In this document: positions 35,988 to 44,467 of the stretch, in pieces
How positions within the stretch are numbered: the stretch's first letter is position 1
Layout of the letters: every line of letters begins with the position of its first letter
Made by a program: the position numbers and the translations under genes
Origin: Minicystis rosea
GTDB taxonomy: Bacteria > Myxococcota_A > Polyangia > Polyangiales > Polyangiaceae
DNA: 64,000 nucleotides
Assembly (NCBI GenBank): GCA_001931535.1
Contig: CP016211.1
Coordinates: 9,285,703-9,349,702 of the forward strand
Direction: 5' to 3'
The notes under the pieces: model-generated
Told to the model about the DNA's origin: nothing
Database searches by the model: none
Seen by the model: the letters and a program-made list of their open reading frames with translations, nothing else

Positions 35988-36028
35988 GGCTCGATCACCC
36001 GAAAAGTCGAGCCCCCATACTGGTATGG
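35988..36028. promoter_or_regulatory. Two palindromes between epimerase-like gene and XRE-MmyB regulator
   Basis: GGCTCGA (35988-35994) and TCGAGCC (36007-36013) form a perfect 7+7 inverted repeat. CCATAC-TG-GTATGG (36015-36028) is a second perfect palindrome that covers the regulator's ATG at 36025. Binding at either site would affect both divergent promoters. The arrangement suggests autoregulation by the adjacent MmyB-type protein. Confidence 0.5.
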
Positions 36029-36828
36029 CGACTACCACCCTCCCTGCGTTCCTGCGCAACCGTCGCGAGCGCGTCCATCCTGTGGCCACTGCGCGCCGGC
36101 GCACGCCCGGGTTGCGCCGCGAGGAAGTCGCTGCCCGAGCCGGCGTGAGCGTCACCTGGTACACGTGGCTCGAACAGGGCCGCGGCGGCGTGCCGTCGGA
36201 CGACGTGCTCGAACGTCTGGCCCGCGCCCTCGAGCTCGACGACGCCAACCGCGAGATGCTGTTCCTGCTCGCGCACGATCGTCCGCCGCCGCGCAAGCCT
36301 GCGCCGCCCGCCGCGGTCACCCCGTCCCTCCAGCGCGTGCTCGACAACCTCTCCATCCCCGCGTTCGTGAAGACACCGACGTTCCAAATCGTCGCGTGGA
36401 ATCGCGCCGCAGTCGCGGTCCTCGGCGACTACGCGGCGGTCCCTGCGCGCGATCGCAACCTGCTGCGCCGGGTCTTCCAACCGGGCTCGGAAAACAAAGT
36501 CCACCACGTCGAAGACGTTCGCCGCACCTGTCTCGCGACGTTTCGCGTCGACATCGCGCGCGCCGGACAATCCGACGAGGCGACGGCGCTAATCGACGAA
36601 TTGATGGAGACGAGCCCCGACTTTCGCCGCCTGTGGGACGAAGGCGAGATCCGCACGCACGGCGGGTTTCAGAAGCGGCTCGTGCGTCCCGATGTCGGTG
36701 AGATCGTGCTCGAGTCGTCGGTGTTCTCCGTCGACGACAGCAACGGCCTCTCGATGCTCGTGCTCTCCCCCATGAACGAAGCGAGCGCGCGCGCCATTGC
36801 ACGACTGGTTCAACGGTGCGGAGCCTGA
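36025..36828 (+). CDS. XRE-family regulator with MmyB-like ligand-binding domain
   Basis: 267 aa. N-terminal helix-turn-helix with the family signature ARRRTPGLRREEVAARAGVS followed by VTWYTWLEQGRGG. The C-terminal MmyB-type domain includes VAWNRAAVAVLGDYAAVP and the late RRLWDEGEIRTHGG segment. It is the second such gene in the window (compare 2967-3824) and is again divergent from an NAD(P)-dependent enzyme, a genomic association known for this family. The start is the ATG at 36025, within a palindrome that may be its own operator. Confidence 0.9.
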   Translation: MATTTLPAFLRNRRERVHPVATARRRTPGLRREEVAARAGVSVTWYTWLEQGRGGVPSDDVLERLARALELDDANREMLFLLAHDRPPPRKPAPPAAVTPSLQRVLDNLSIPAFVKTPTFQIVAWNRAAVAVLGDYAAVPARDRNLLRRVFQPGSENKVHHVEDVRRTCLATFRVDIARAGQSDEATALIDELMETSPDFRRLWDEGEIRTHGGFQKRLVRPDVGEIVLESSVFSVDDSNGLSMLVLSPMNEASARAIARLVQRCGA

Positions 36829-37096
36829 GATGGTGGCTGCTGCGTGCGGCGCGACGTTCACCACGAGCTTCCTCGGGTCATGGCCATCATGTCACCCGAC
36901 GACCAAGGTCGGTGACCCGCAATCGCCGTCGCTCTCAGGCAACGTGCTTGCAGCGACTCACCGCACCAGCCCTGATCGCGACGTCAGTCCGACCTGCGAG
37001 TCAGTGGCAAATTCGGCACAGACATCCTCCTTCGCAGATGGTGTACACTTTCTCTCATAGCTTGGGGATACGCCTCGTCCCCCACAGGAGAGTGCC

Positions 37097-37720
37097 ATGC
37101 GATTCGACCTTCGCTTCTCGGGGAGGCTCTCCCCATATCGATGGCTCGCGGCAGCGGCCGTGACTGTGGTCTCCTCCACGGCGAGCGCGCAGGACGGGGC
37201 GATGTGCGGCAATGGCTACTGTGACGCCTGGGCGGGTGAGACCGCGAGCTCGTGCCCGCGAGACTGCGGCGCTCCGCTCGCCCCCATGAGGAGCGCTCTC
37301 CCGCCCATCCCGACAGCGCGGGGGTGGGAGCCGGGCGATCCGGCGCCTCCCGGCTTCCGTCTCGCACAAGGGCCGATGAAGGGCCTCGTCATCGGCGGCA
37401 GCATCGCCCTGGCCGTGGGGTGGGCCCTGGGATTCGGGATCGGCTCGTCGGCCTTCAAGGACAACGGCGCATACACCTTGATCCCCGTCGCCGGCCCATT
37501 CATCGCCGCCGCCACGCGCCACACCTCGGGCCTCGATCTGCTTCTCTACCGGACCTCCATGTACATGACCGGCGTCATGCAAGCCACGGGCGCCGTGCTC
37601 CTCACCGTCGGCCTCTCCGTGAGCAAACCGCAGCTCGTACCCGATCGCGGCTTCTCCCTCCTCCCCATGCCCTTCGCGGGCCCGAACGGCGCCGGCCTCG
37701 GGCTCGCAGGCACGTTCTGA
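37097..37720 (+). CDS. Secreted/membrane protein with CGNGxC...CPxDC motif
   Basis: 207 aa. A signal peptide (ending around STASAQ) is followed by MCGNGYCDAWAGETASSCPR then DCG, the Cys-rich motif repeated in many myxobacterial surface proteins. A Pro-rich linker leads to two hydrophobic segments (GLVIGGSIALAVGWALGFGI and MQATGAVLLTVGLSV). The C-terminus (PMPFAGPNGAGLGLAGTF) resembles the end of small outer-membrane-associated proteins. AGGAGA before ATG 37097 supports the start. No function is assigned; the 36829-37096 gap contains only its probable promoter. Confidence 0.6.
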   Translation: MRFDLRFSGRLSPYRWLAAAAVTVVSSTASAQDGAMCGNGYCDAWAGETASSCPRDCGAPLAPMRSALPPIPTARGWEPGDPAPPGFRLAQGPMKGLVIGGSIALAVGWALGFGIGSSAFKDNGAYTLIPVAGPFIAAATRHTSGLDLLLYRTSMYMTGVMQATGAVLLTVGLSVSKPQLVPDRGFSLLPMPFAGPNGAGLGLAGTF

Positions 37721-37752
37721 CGACTCCCCGCCTCGTCACACCATAGATGCCG

Positions 37753-39627
37753 TCATCGAGCGCAGGGAGGGCGGTTGTTCTTCTTCAGCACGAACACGAA
37801 CGCGGAGCCTCCGCCCGTCCCGATGACGATCGTGTCCCCGGAGATCGCCACCGAGAAGCTGAACACGTCGACCTCGACGCGTTGAGGCCACGTGTTGCCG
37901 CTCTGCACGAACACATAGGCATGGGCGGTCATGAGGGTCCCTACGACAGCCGTGTCTCCCGACACGGCCACCGAGAAGCCGAATTGGTCGCCGTCCGCTC
38001 CATCTTCGGGAAGGAGCTTGGCGCGTTGAGGCCACGTGTTGCCGCTCTGCACGAACACGTAGGCGGAGCCCGTGCCGGTGCCGCCGAGGCCGATGGGCGC
38101 GCCGACGACGACCGTGTGGCCCGACACCGCGACCGCCCAGCCGAACGTGTCGAACGACACGCCGTCATCGGCCAGGAGCTTGGCCCGTTGAGACCACGTG
38201 TTGCCAGTGCTCACGAACACGTAGGCCGATCCCGCGAGGTCGCCGTTTTCGTTGTTGTCGAACGGTGCGCCGACGACGGCCGTGTTGCCCGACACCGCGA
38301 CCGACCAGCCGAACGTGTCGAACGACACCCCGTCTTCGGCGAGGAGCTTGGCGCGTGGAGACCACGTGTTGCCGCTCTTCGTGAACACGTACGCCGAGCC
38401 CGCGTCCGCGCCCCTCTCGTTGTCATCGAAGGGCGAGCCGACGACGACCGTGTTGCCTGACACCGACACCGAGAATCCGAATTGGTCGCCCTCCCCTCCG
38501 TCTTGGGGCAGGAGCTTGACTCGTTGAGACCACGTGTGGCCGGTGCGCACGAACACGTAGGCCGAGCCCGCGAGATCGCCGTTCTCGTTGTTGTCGCCCG
38601 GCGCGCCGACGACGGCCGTGTTGCCTGACACCGACACCGAGAATCCGAGCTGGTCGTTCGCTCCCCCGTCGTCGGCCAGGAGCTTGGCTTGTGGAGACCA
38701 CGTGTTGCCGGTGCGCACGAACACGTAGGCGGCGCCCGCGTCGACGCCGTTGTCGTTGTCATCGAACGGCGCGCCGACGACAGCCGTGTTGCCCGACACC
38801 GACACCGACCATCCAAAACCATTGTCGACCGCCCCGTCCGAGGGCACGAGCTCGGCCTGTTGGTGCGCGATCAGCGGGTCGACCGAGACTGGATAGGCCG
38901 CTTCGGACGAATCGATCCGAATCGAGATCGTCTGTCCCGAGACCTCGAGATGCGCCGGGAGCGTGCGGCCCGAAGCGTCATGCACGAACAGCTCGCCATA
39001 GCGCAGCGCCACCGCGCCCGAGCGCTCCCGGAGCTCCACGGACTCCCCATCTCCCGCTCCCACCGCCGACAGGTCACCTCCGAGGGACAGCGCAATCACG
39101 ATCTCCCGATCATCACCGCCGCGACAAGCCGGGGCGGATGGAAGCGTGAACCCCTGCTCCAGCCCGAGTGGACCATTGACGTACCATTCCACGAGCGCCC
39201 CCGTCGCTCGCCCACGCCGGTATTCGACGCGGTTGCCCGCGCTCTCCGGCTCGGCGGCCTCGAGCGCTCCGAGCGCGCCCGCGCACCCGTACCCCGAAGG
39301 CGCGAGGGAGAAGCTCCATTCGCCTCGTTCGTGCTCGGGATGGACGCGCAGCCCCTCCGAGGTGAACTCCGAAAAGAGGGCCTGCGCCGGATTGAGGGCC
39401 CAAAGCTTCGTCTCTGCCCGCGTCACCCGATAATCGTCCGCCGCGTCCGCCTGTATGGCCGCAATGGCCGCGGCGCGCAGCCCGGCCGGCATGGCCGGGG
39501 TCACCGTCGGTTCGACGGGCACATCCTCGCTCTCCGCGCCGGCGTCCGCCGGTAGATCTGCATTACACGCCGCCGCGGCGGCGACGAGCGCCGCCACGCA
39601 CGCACGAGCCCACCATCGATGGTCCAT
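37753..39627 (-). CDS. FG-GAP repeat lipoprotein
   Basis: 624 aa. Signal with lipobox AAAACN from ATG 39627. The N-terminal 250 residues include a beta-rich part. From about residue 258 there are seven degenerate repeats of some 56 residues: AKLL.(D/E)DG...D.FG(F/W)SV(S/A)VSGNT.VVGAP...G.A.VFV..GNTW.QR. This is the FG-GAP/integrin-alpha-type propeller; seven blades would close one seven-bladed propeller. Repeats shorten toward the C-terminus. Such proteins are surface-exposed binding scaffolds. The last residues (KKNNRPPCAR) have no sorting motif. ATG 39681 is an unlikely alternative start. Confidence 0.82.
   Translation of the reverse strand: MDHRWWARACVAALVAAAAACNADLPADAGAESEDVPVEPTVTPAMPAGLRAAAIAAIQADAADDYRVTRAETKLWALNPAQALFSEFTSEGLRVHPEHERGEWSFSLAPSGYGCAGALGALEAAEPESAGNRVEYRRGRATGALVEWYVNGPLGLEQGFTLPSAPACRGGDDREIVIALSLGGDLSAVGAGDGESVELRERSGAVALRYGELFVHDASGRTLPAHLEVSGQTISIRIDSSEAAYPVSVDPLIAHQQAELVPSDGAVDNGFGWSVSVSGNTAVVGAPFDDNDNGVDAGAAYVFVRTGNTWSPQAKLLADDGGANDQLGFSVSVSGNTAVVGAPGDNNENGDLAGSAYVFVRTGHTWSQRVKLLPQDGGEGDQFGFSVSVSGNTVVVGSPFDDNERGADAGSAYVFTKSGNTWSPRAKLLAEDGVSFDTFGWSVAVSGNTAVVGAPFDNNENGDLAGSAYVFVSTGNTWSQRAKLLADDGVSFDTFGWAVAVSGHTVVVGAPIGLGGTGTGSAYVFVQSGNTWPQRAKLLPEDGADGDQFGFSVAVSGDTAVVGTLMTAHAYVFVQSGNTWPQRVEVDVFSFSVAISGDTIVIGTGGGSAFVFVLKKNNRPPCAR
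37777..38856 (-). repeat. Seven tandem ~168-bp repeats inside the FG-GAP gene
   Basis: The seven propeller blades are close enough in DNA sequence (for example the shared GTGTTGCC/GACACCG tracts) to form a direct tandem array of about 168-bp units, shortening to about 70-145 bp at the low-coordinate end. Recombination between units could change blade number. Confidence 0.7.
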
Positions 39628-39729
39628 TGAAGCCCCCACGAATCGCCGGCGACAACACGGCCTCCACGGCCACGTCGCCAACCGGGCGGGGCATTATGTG
39701 TTGAATCATCTACCCGGCAACCACTACGG

Positions 39730-39791
39730 TATCCGCCGGATAGAGAATCTCCCCGGGCAGAGACATCCGTCCGCTACACGCGATACGCGTG
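39730..39791. promoter_or_regulatory. Two small palindromes in the 39628-39973 gap
   Basis: TATCCG-C-CGGATA (39730-39742) and CACGCG-ATA-CGCGTG (39777-39791) are perfect 6+6 inverted repeats. They lie 100-165 bp upstream of the FG-GAP gene start and could be operators. The rest of this 346-bp gap shows no gene. Confidence 0.3.
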
Positions 39792-39973
39792 ACGATGCTG
39801 TCCGAGGTTGATGACGGAGAGCGCGCCGAGGACATCGGTTCGCGTCATCGTCCCGGGCCTCTCGAGCCACGAGTCGGCGACTCCGAGTCAGGACGGCGGG
39901 ATGACGTGACGGCGCGGGGCCCGCGCTCGCACTCGCAAGGAGCGCTCAGCAGGCCCCGTTGGCGGGGGCGCGG

Positions 39974-40255
39974 TCAGAGGCAGGAATTGGTCTCACGCTC
40001 GTAATAGATTGTCTTCTGGCCGGTACACGTCGTGGTCGAGCCGGTGCAGATCGACGGGCTGATACAGGAGCCAGCGTAGTTGATCTTGGCCGCCTCACGG
40101 TAATAGGTCGTGACGGTGTACGAGGACGGGAGCGGCTGCTCGGCCTCGCTCACCACCTCATCATCGGCCGGGCCGCCATCATCGGTCGGACCGATACACG
40201 CAGCAGCAAAGAGGCCGAAAGACAGAAGCGCACCAAGACGAATCATGGTCTTCAT
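39974..40255 (-). CDS. Small Cys-containing lipoprotein
   Basis: 93 aa. MKTMIRLGALLSFGLFAAAC is a lipoprotein signal with Cys20. An acidic segment (DDGGPADDEVVSEAEQ) follows, then a compact Tyr/Thr/Cys-rich domain with four cysteines (GSCISPSICTG, TTTCTG, NSC) likely to form two disulfides. Small acidic-leader proteins of this style are frequent in myxobacteria and unassigned. It is divergent from the nuclease effector gene at 40564; the 40256-40563 gap otherwise shows no gene. Secretion is likely, function unknown. Confidence 0.65.
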   Translation of the reverse strand: MKTMIRLGALLSFGLFAAACIGPTDDGGPADDEVVSEAEQPLPSSYTVTTYYREAAKINYAGSCISPSICTGSTTTCTGQKTIYYERETNSCL

Positions 40256-40563
40256 GAAACCCTCCTTCGAATGAGCGTGAAGCGAGGGGTATGCTCACAC
40301 GATGCCAAAGAGAACACAAGCAAGTATCGCGCTCCGCATGCCGTGATATTGCAATCCGATCGTCAACCTCGTTGGCAGGGAAAGGGCCCTTGTCGCAACT
40401 GTGGTTGCTCGTCGATGCCCAGACGGTGGGCGCAGGAACGAGTCTGGGCATGGGGAGTCAGCCCGGCGCCCGCATGCCCGATTGCTTTCGAAAAGGCGCT
40501 TCACATGGCGCGAGACGCGGGGCCATCTCGTCATGCGGAAGAAGGTCGAGGGACGACGTGAGC

Positions 40564-42186
40564 ATGGAGCGCCGCCGGCATCGGACACCTCGGCGCGCGC
40601 GAAGGCGGCTCCTCACGTCGCAGCGCCGGACACGGTCTCCCAGCCGCGTCCGCGCCACCTCGGCGATCGGAGGCACCCGGGTCAACGACGACGCTTCCCT
40701 CGAGCGCGAGGCCGATCAGCTCGGCGCCGAAGCGGCGCGCGGCCCATCGCGCGCGGGGCCTCTCCATGGCATTCCCCCGGAGCGTCCACCGGCGCCGAGC
40801 GCAGGTGAATCACCGGCGCAGCTCAAATCCACGTTCAAGCCGTCGCCGACACCCACGCAGAAGGACACGCCGCTCGAGACGCTCCACAAAGCATTCGAGA
40901 AATACCACACGGCCGCGAAGGTCGGAGAGACGTACAACTTCCACCGCTTTTCAACCCCCGTCGCGCCGAACGGCTACAAGGCGACTTGGGGGCTCGCCGA
41001 CACGGTCACCGCCGAAATCGATCCCTCGTCGAAGAGAGACTCGAAGAATCGCGACAACGGCGTGATCGGCCCCTATGGCCATTTCGGGGCGATGGAGAGA
41101 TCGATCTTCGGCCGGCAGAGCTTGGGGAATACGTATGACGGCGGCCACCTGGTGGAGCACACCCTCATGGAGGGGCAAGACGCGGACGTCGAGGGCAACC
41201 TCGCGCCGCAGGACGCCAAGTACTTCAATCAGAGCCTGATGCGCGGCTGGGAGGCCGTGGCCGAATCGCTCAAGGAGAGCGGCACTGCCTTCACGTACAC
41301 GGTGAAGGTGAGTTACGATGGCAACGCCTACACACGTACGGGCGCCCAGCTCGTCGACGCGAAAGTCTTCAATCCAGCCTTGCTCCCCAAGCTCCCGGCG
41401 AACGGACCGAACAGCAAGGAAGCGCTCGAGAACGAGGCCGTGCAATTCGTGCGCTGGATTCCGAGCACCTGGACTGCCTCCATCGATGTCGGCAACGGCA
41501 ATACGATCCCTTCGCACATCTACAACAAGGGAGAGCACTACCGGAACCTGGCCGTCGATCTCGCCACGGCGAGGAGCGCCGTATACGACGACACGATCAA
41601 GGCCCTGAGCACCGGCCCTTCCCTCGTCCGGCAACGGTCCAACACGCTGGGCGGTTACATCGAGACCGCGAGCGCCGTCGAGTTCGGCGGGGTCGTGGAC
41701 AATACCAAGCTCCGCATCGGAGGACAGCAGCGCATCACGGCCACCATGTTCCAGCCCCAACCGCAGGATCTCGCCGATCAGGACACCTCCACGACCAACC
41801 CCAAAGGGGTCGCGCCCGCGGTGCTGCCATCGCGCAAAGTCGTCGTGAGCACGCTGACCGAGGACGTGTCGTTGCCCCAGATGCTCACGGAGCTGCAGCA
41901 GGTGAAGAGGGAAGCGAAGCCGAAACCCCATCAGAAGAAGAGGAAGCTCGAGGCGCCGAGCACGATCGACCAGGAGGCCAAGAGATTGAGCCCCGAGTAC
42001 AAGAAGATCCGCACGCTCCTCGACAACAACGATCAGAGCGCGGCGTTCATCGCCGTGTTCGCGAACGTCAATGGCCCCGTCACCGGTGCGGATTGGGCCA
42101 AGCTCGTGCAGCAGATGGGTTTGCCCGCGCCGATCGCAAACACGTTGATGAACCTCGAGTCAGATCCGAAGTTCAAGCGCATCTGA
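40564..42186 (+). CDS. Putative nuclease effector with eCIS/DUF4157-type motif
   Basis: About 540 aa from ATG 40564 (GTG 40558 also possible). Near residue 40, GGTRVNDDASLEREADQLGA matches the VNDDxxLEREADxMG motif of DUF4157/eCIS-associated toxins. A Pro-rich linker follows. Residues about 160-235 hold YDGGHLVEH (His195), GNLAPQ (Asn212) and YFNQSLMRGWE (Asn222). This is the order of DNA/RNA non-specific endonucleases: DRGH base, NLxPQ, metal-binding Asn. The C-terminal 300 residues are unassigned. No immunity gene is adjacent. The Arg-rich first 35 residues may reflect a frameshift, since an overlapping frame from ATG 40533 has a more natural composition. Confidence 0.6.
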   Translation: MERRRHRTPRRARRRLLTSQRRTRSPSRVRATSAIGGTRVNDDASLEREADQLGAEAARGPSRAGPLHGIPPERPPAPSAGESPAQLKSTFKPSPTPTQKDTPLETLHKAFEKYHTAAKVGETYNFHRFSTPVAPNGYKATWGLADTVTAEIDPSSKRDSKNRDNGVIGPYGHFGAMERSIFGRQSLGNTYDGGHLVEHTLMEGQDADVEGNLAPQDAKYFNQSLMRGWEAVAESLKESGTAFTYTVKVSYDGNAYTRTGAQLVDAKVFNPALLPKLPANGPNSKEALENEAVQFVRWIPSTWTASIDVGNGNTIPSHIYNKGEHYRNLAVDLATARSAVYDDTIKALSTGPSLVRQRSNTLGGYIETASAVEFGGVVDNTKLRIGGQQRITATMFQPQPQDLADQDTSTTNPKGVAPAVLPSRKVVVSTLTEDVSLPQMLTELQQVKREAKPKPHQKKRKLEAPSTIDQEAKRLSPEYKKIRTLLDNNDQSAAFIAVFANVNGPVTGADWAKLVQQMGLPAPIANTLMNLESDPKFKRI

Positions 42187-42310
42187 TTCGAAACCATTTT
42201 CACGGAGCGCGGCATTTCGATCCCGTGGCGAAGGCGCGGTCGCCTTGCAATGGCAAGGTGCGCGCCCCGGCCGCGGCGGTCCTCGGCGGGAGCCGCGAAG
42301 GTCAGGGCGG

Positions 42311-42328
42311 CCAGTGGCCGGCCACTGG
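42311..42328. repeat. Perfect 18-bp palindrome in a GGCC-rich tract
   Basis: CCAGTGGCCGGCCACTGG is self-complementary along its whole length and starts a run of further CCGGCC units to about 42358. It lies in the 342-bp gap between the nuclease effector and the terpenoid operon, which shows no gene. It may fold as a cruciform or terminate transcription from 42186. Confidence 0.5.
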
Positions 42329-42529
42329 CCGGCCACCTGCCGGCCACACCTCCGGCCAGCGAATCCCTGGGCTCCCGGCATCGCAATGGGCGCGGGCGGA
42401 GCGGTGTGGCGTGGAAAAGGCCATGAAACCAGGTGTCGCGGCCGCGATTGGGCCGGGCTTGGGGTCGGGATCACACCCGAGGAGAGCGCGGAGACGAGAA
42501 TGGCCCCGTGATTGCTATGGTCCGGCGCA

Positions 42530-43495
42530 ATGGATCTCGAGCGCATGCTGGCGCGATGCCTGTCCGAGCAATGGAGCCTCGCCGACCTGCGCGAGGACGG
42601 CCCCGTCCAGCCGATGAGCCGCGAGAAGGAAATGGCCTTCGTCCAATGCTTCACGGACATGGCCGGGATCGAGCGGCTCGCCGCGGCGCTCTTCGCGGAG
42701 CAGGCCCGGCGCGCGGAGGACCCGACGCTCCGCCGCATTTTCGAGACCTTCGTCGAGGACGAGCTGCGCCACGCCGAGGCCGCCGTGCGGCTCGCGGCGC
42801 GCTTCGACGTCCACAAGCTTCGTCGCTACGAGACCTGCCCGGCCCTCGCGGGCTTCGCGCAGAGCTTCGTCGACGTCGTCCGCTACGCGCCGCCGGACAT
42901 CGGCAACGCCTACCTCATGGTCGGTGAGCTGATCCTCGACGTCGCGCTCCTGCGATCGCTCGACGACGCGCTCGACGACACGGTGACCCGCGAGGTGATG
43001 AAGCTCATCAACCGGGACGAGTCGCGGCACATCGGCGTCGACTTCCACATGTTCGATCACTACGCGTCGGACGCCTACGCCCAGCGCGCCGCCGCGGAGC
43101 CGCCGCGCCCGGCCCGCGAGCGCATCTTGGGCGCGCTCGCGCTCGCGCGGATGATGCGCCACGCGCGGCCCTTCTTCCGCTCGGTGTTCTTCGATCCGAT
43201 GGTGCTCGTCGATCCCTCGGGGCGCCGCCTCAAGGAGGCCGCCAAGCGCCTTCAGCTCGTGCTGCGGCGCCCCGGTGCGGGCCGGCGTCCGTTCGCGCGC
43301 GTGATCCAGACGCTCTTCGCGTCGTACGAGCGCCCCGTGGTGCGCGCGATCCTGGGCCCGGCCATCGTGCGCGTCGTCGGCATCGAGCCGGAGCTGCTCC
43401 GCGCGCTCTACACCGAGCACGAGCTCCGTCGCGCCGCCGCCATGAGCATGGACGAGCTGGCCGAAGAAGCGATGTCGGCAAAGCGGGCTGCATAG
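42530..43495 (+). CDS. Ferritin-like diiron protein, first gene of terpenoid operon
   Basis: 321 aa, all-helical. Two ExxH motifs (VEDELRHAEA and NRDESRHIGV) and additional Glu residues on neighbouring helices (GIERLAAALF, VGELILDV) give the four-helix diiron-site pattern of ferritin-like oxidases and hydroxylases. No signal peptide. Start ATG 42530 (MDLERML) is favoured over 42512. It is followed after 30 bp by the squalene/phytoene synthase, so it may oxidise the terpenoid product. This is inferred from context; ferritin-like proteins also have iron-storage or stress roles. Confidence 0.7.
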   Translation: MDLERMLARCLSEQWSLADLREDGPVQPMSREKEMAFVQCFTDMAGIERLAAALFAEQARRAEDPTLRRIFETFVEDELRHAEAAVRLAARFDVHKLRRYETCPALAGFAQSFVDVVRYAPPDIGNAYLMVGELILDVALLRSLDDALDDTVTREVMKLINRDESRHIGVDFHMFDHYASDAYAQRAAAEPPRPARERILGALALARMMRHARPFFRSVFFDPMVLVDPSGRRLKEAAKRLQLVLRRPGAGRRPFARVIQTLFASYERPVVRAILGPAIVRVVGIEPELLRALYTEHELRRAAAMSMDELAEEAMSAKRAA

Positions 43496-43525
43496 ACCAG
43501 CGCCACCGGACGAGGAGAGGTCTCG

Positions 43526-44422
43526 ATGAGCTTCGTGGAAGAGCACCTTGCGCGCACCAGCCGCACGTTCGCGATCGCCGTCCCCATGCTGGAGCCGAAG
43601 CTCCGTCACGCGGTCGGCGTCGCCTATCTCCTGTTCCGCATCGCGGACACGCTCGAGGACGCCGCCCGCTGGGACGCGCGCGATCGCGTGGACGCGCTCG
43701 AGCGCTTCGCCGAGCTCGTCGAGCGCCCCGATCCGGACCGCGCCGCCGCGCTGGGCTCGGCTTTCCACGCGGCGAGGCCGGTGGATCACCAGGGCTACCT
43801 GGATTTGCTCGCCGAGATGCGCGCGGTGTTCGCCGAGCTCGGGCGCGTCGAGGAGGCTTCGCGCGACGCCATCACGACGCACGTCGCCCGCACCACGCGC
43901 GGCATGGCCGAGATCACGGCGCGCGCCGCGAGCGGCGCCGTCCAGCTCTCCTCGCTCGCCGAGCTCCGCCACTATTGCTACGTGGTCGCCGGCATCGTGG
44001 GCGAGATGCTGACCGAGCTGTTCCTGCTCGACGAGCCTCGGCTCGCACGCGTCGCGACGGCGCTCCGTGCCGACGCCTCCCGCTTCGGTGAGGGCTTGCA
44101 GCTCGTGAACATCCTGAAGGACGCGCGCGACGATGCGCGCGAGGGGCGCCGCTTCCTGCCCGAAGGCGTGAGCCTCGACGAGGTGCGCGCGCTCGCCCGC
44201 GACGACCTCCGCGCCGCGGCCCGCTACACGACGGCGCTCCAGGGCGCGGGCGCGTCGCGCGGCTCCGTCGCGTTCGTGGCCGCGCCGATCGTGCTCGCCC
44301 ACGCCACGCTCGCCGTCGTCGAGCTGCGCGGCCCGGGCGCCAAGGTCTCGCGCAGCGAGCTGTTCGGGCTCCTCGGCGACCTGCAACGGAGACTGGACGC
44401 CGGCGCGCTTGCCTGTGAGTGA
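43526..44422 (+). CDS. Squalene/phytoene synthase family protein
   Basis: 298 aa, standard length. Both Asp-rich motifs are present: FRIADTLED (Asp41/Asp45) and NILKDARDDAREGRRFLP (Asp199/Asp203). The conserved YCYVVAGIVGEMLTELF helix lies between them, with SRTFA at the N-terminus. The enzyme should join two prenyl diphosphates head-to-head to presqualene- or prephytoene-type products and, if reductive, on to squalene. Whether it uses C15 or C20 substrates cannot be told by eye. It is the core of a four-gene operon with a diiron protein, a reductase and a GNAT-like protein. Confidence 0.9.
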   Translation: MSFVEEHLARTSRTFAIAVPMLEPKLRHAVGVAYLLFRIADTLEDAARWDARDRVDALERFAELVERPDPDRAAALGSAFHAARPVDHQGYLDLLAEMRAVFAELGRVEEASRDAITTHVARTTRGMAEITARAASGAVQLSSLAELRHYCYVVAGIVGEMLTELFLLDEPRLARVATALRADASRFGEGLQLVNILKDARDDAREGRRFLPEGVSLDEVRALARDDLRAAARYTTALQGAGASRGSVAFVAAPIVLAHATLAVVELRGPGAKVSRSELFGLLGDLQRRLDAGALACE

Positions 44423-44467
44423 TCGTCGCGAGCTCGCAGGCGGCTCGTCTCCACGTTGAGGAACTTC

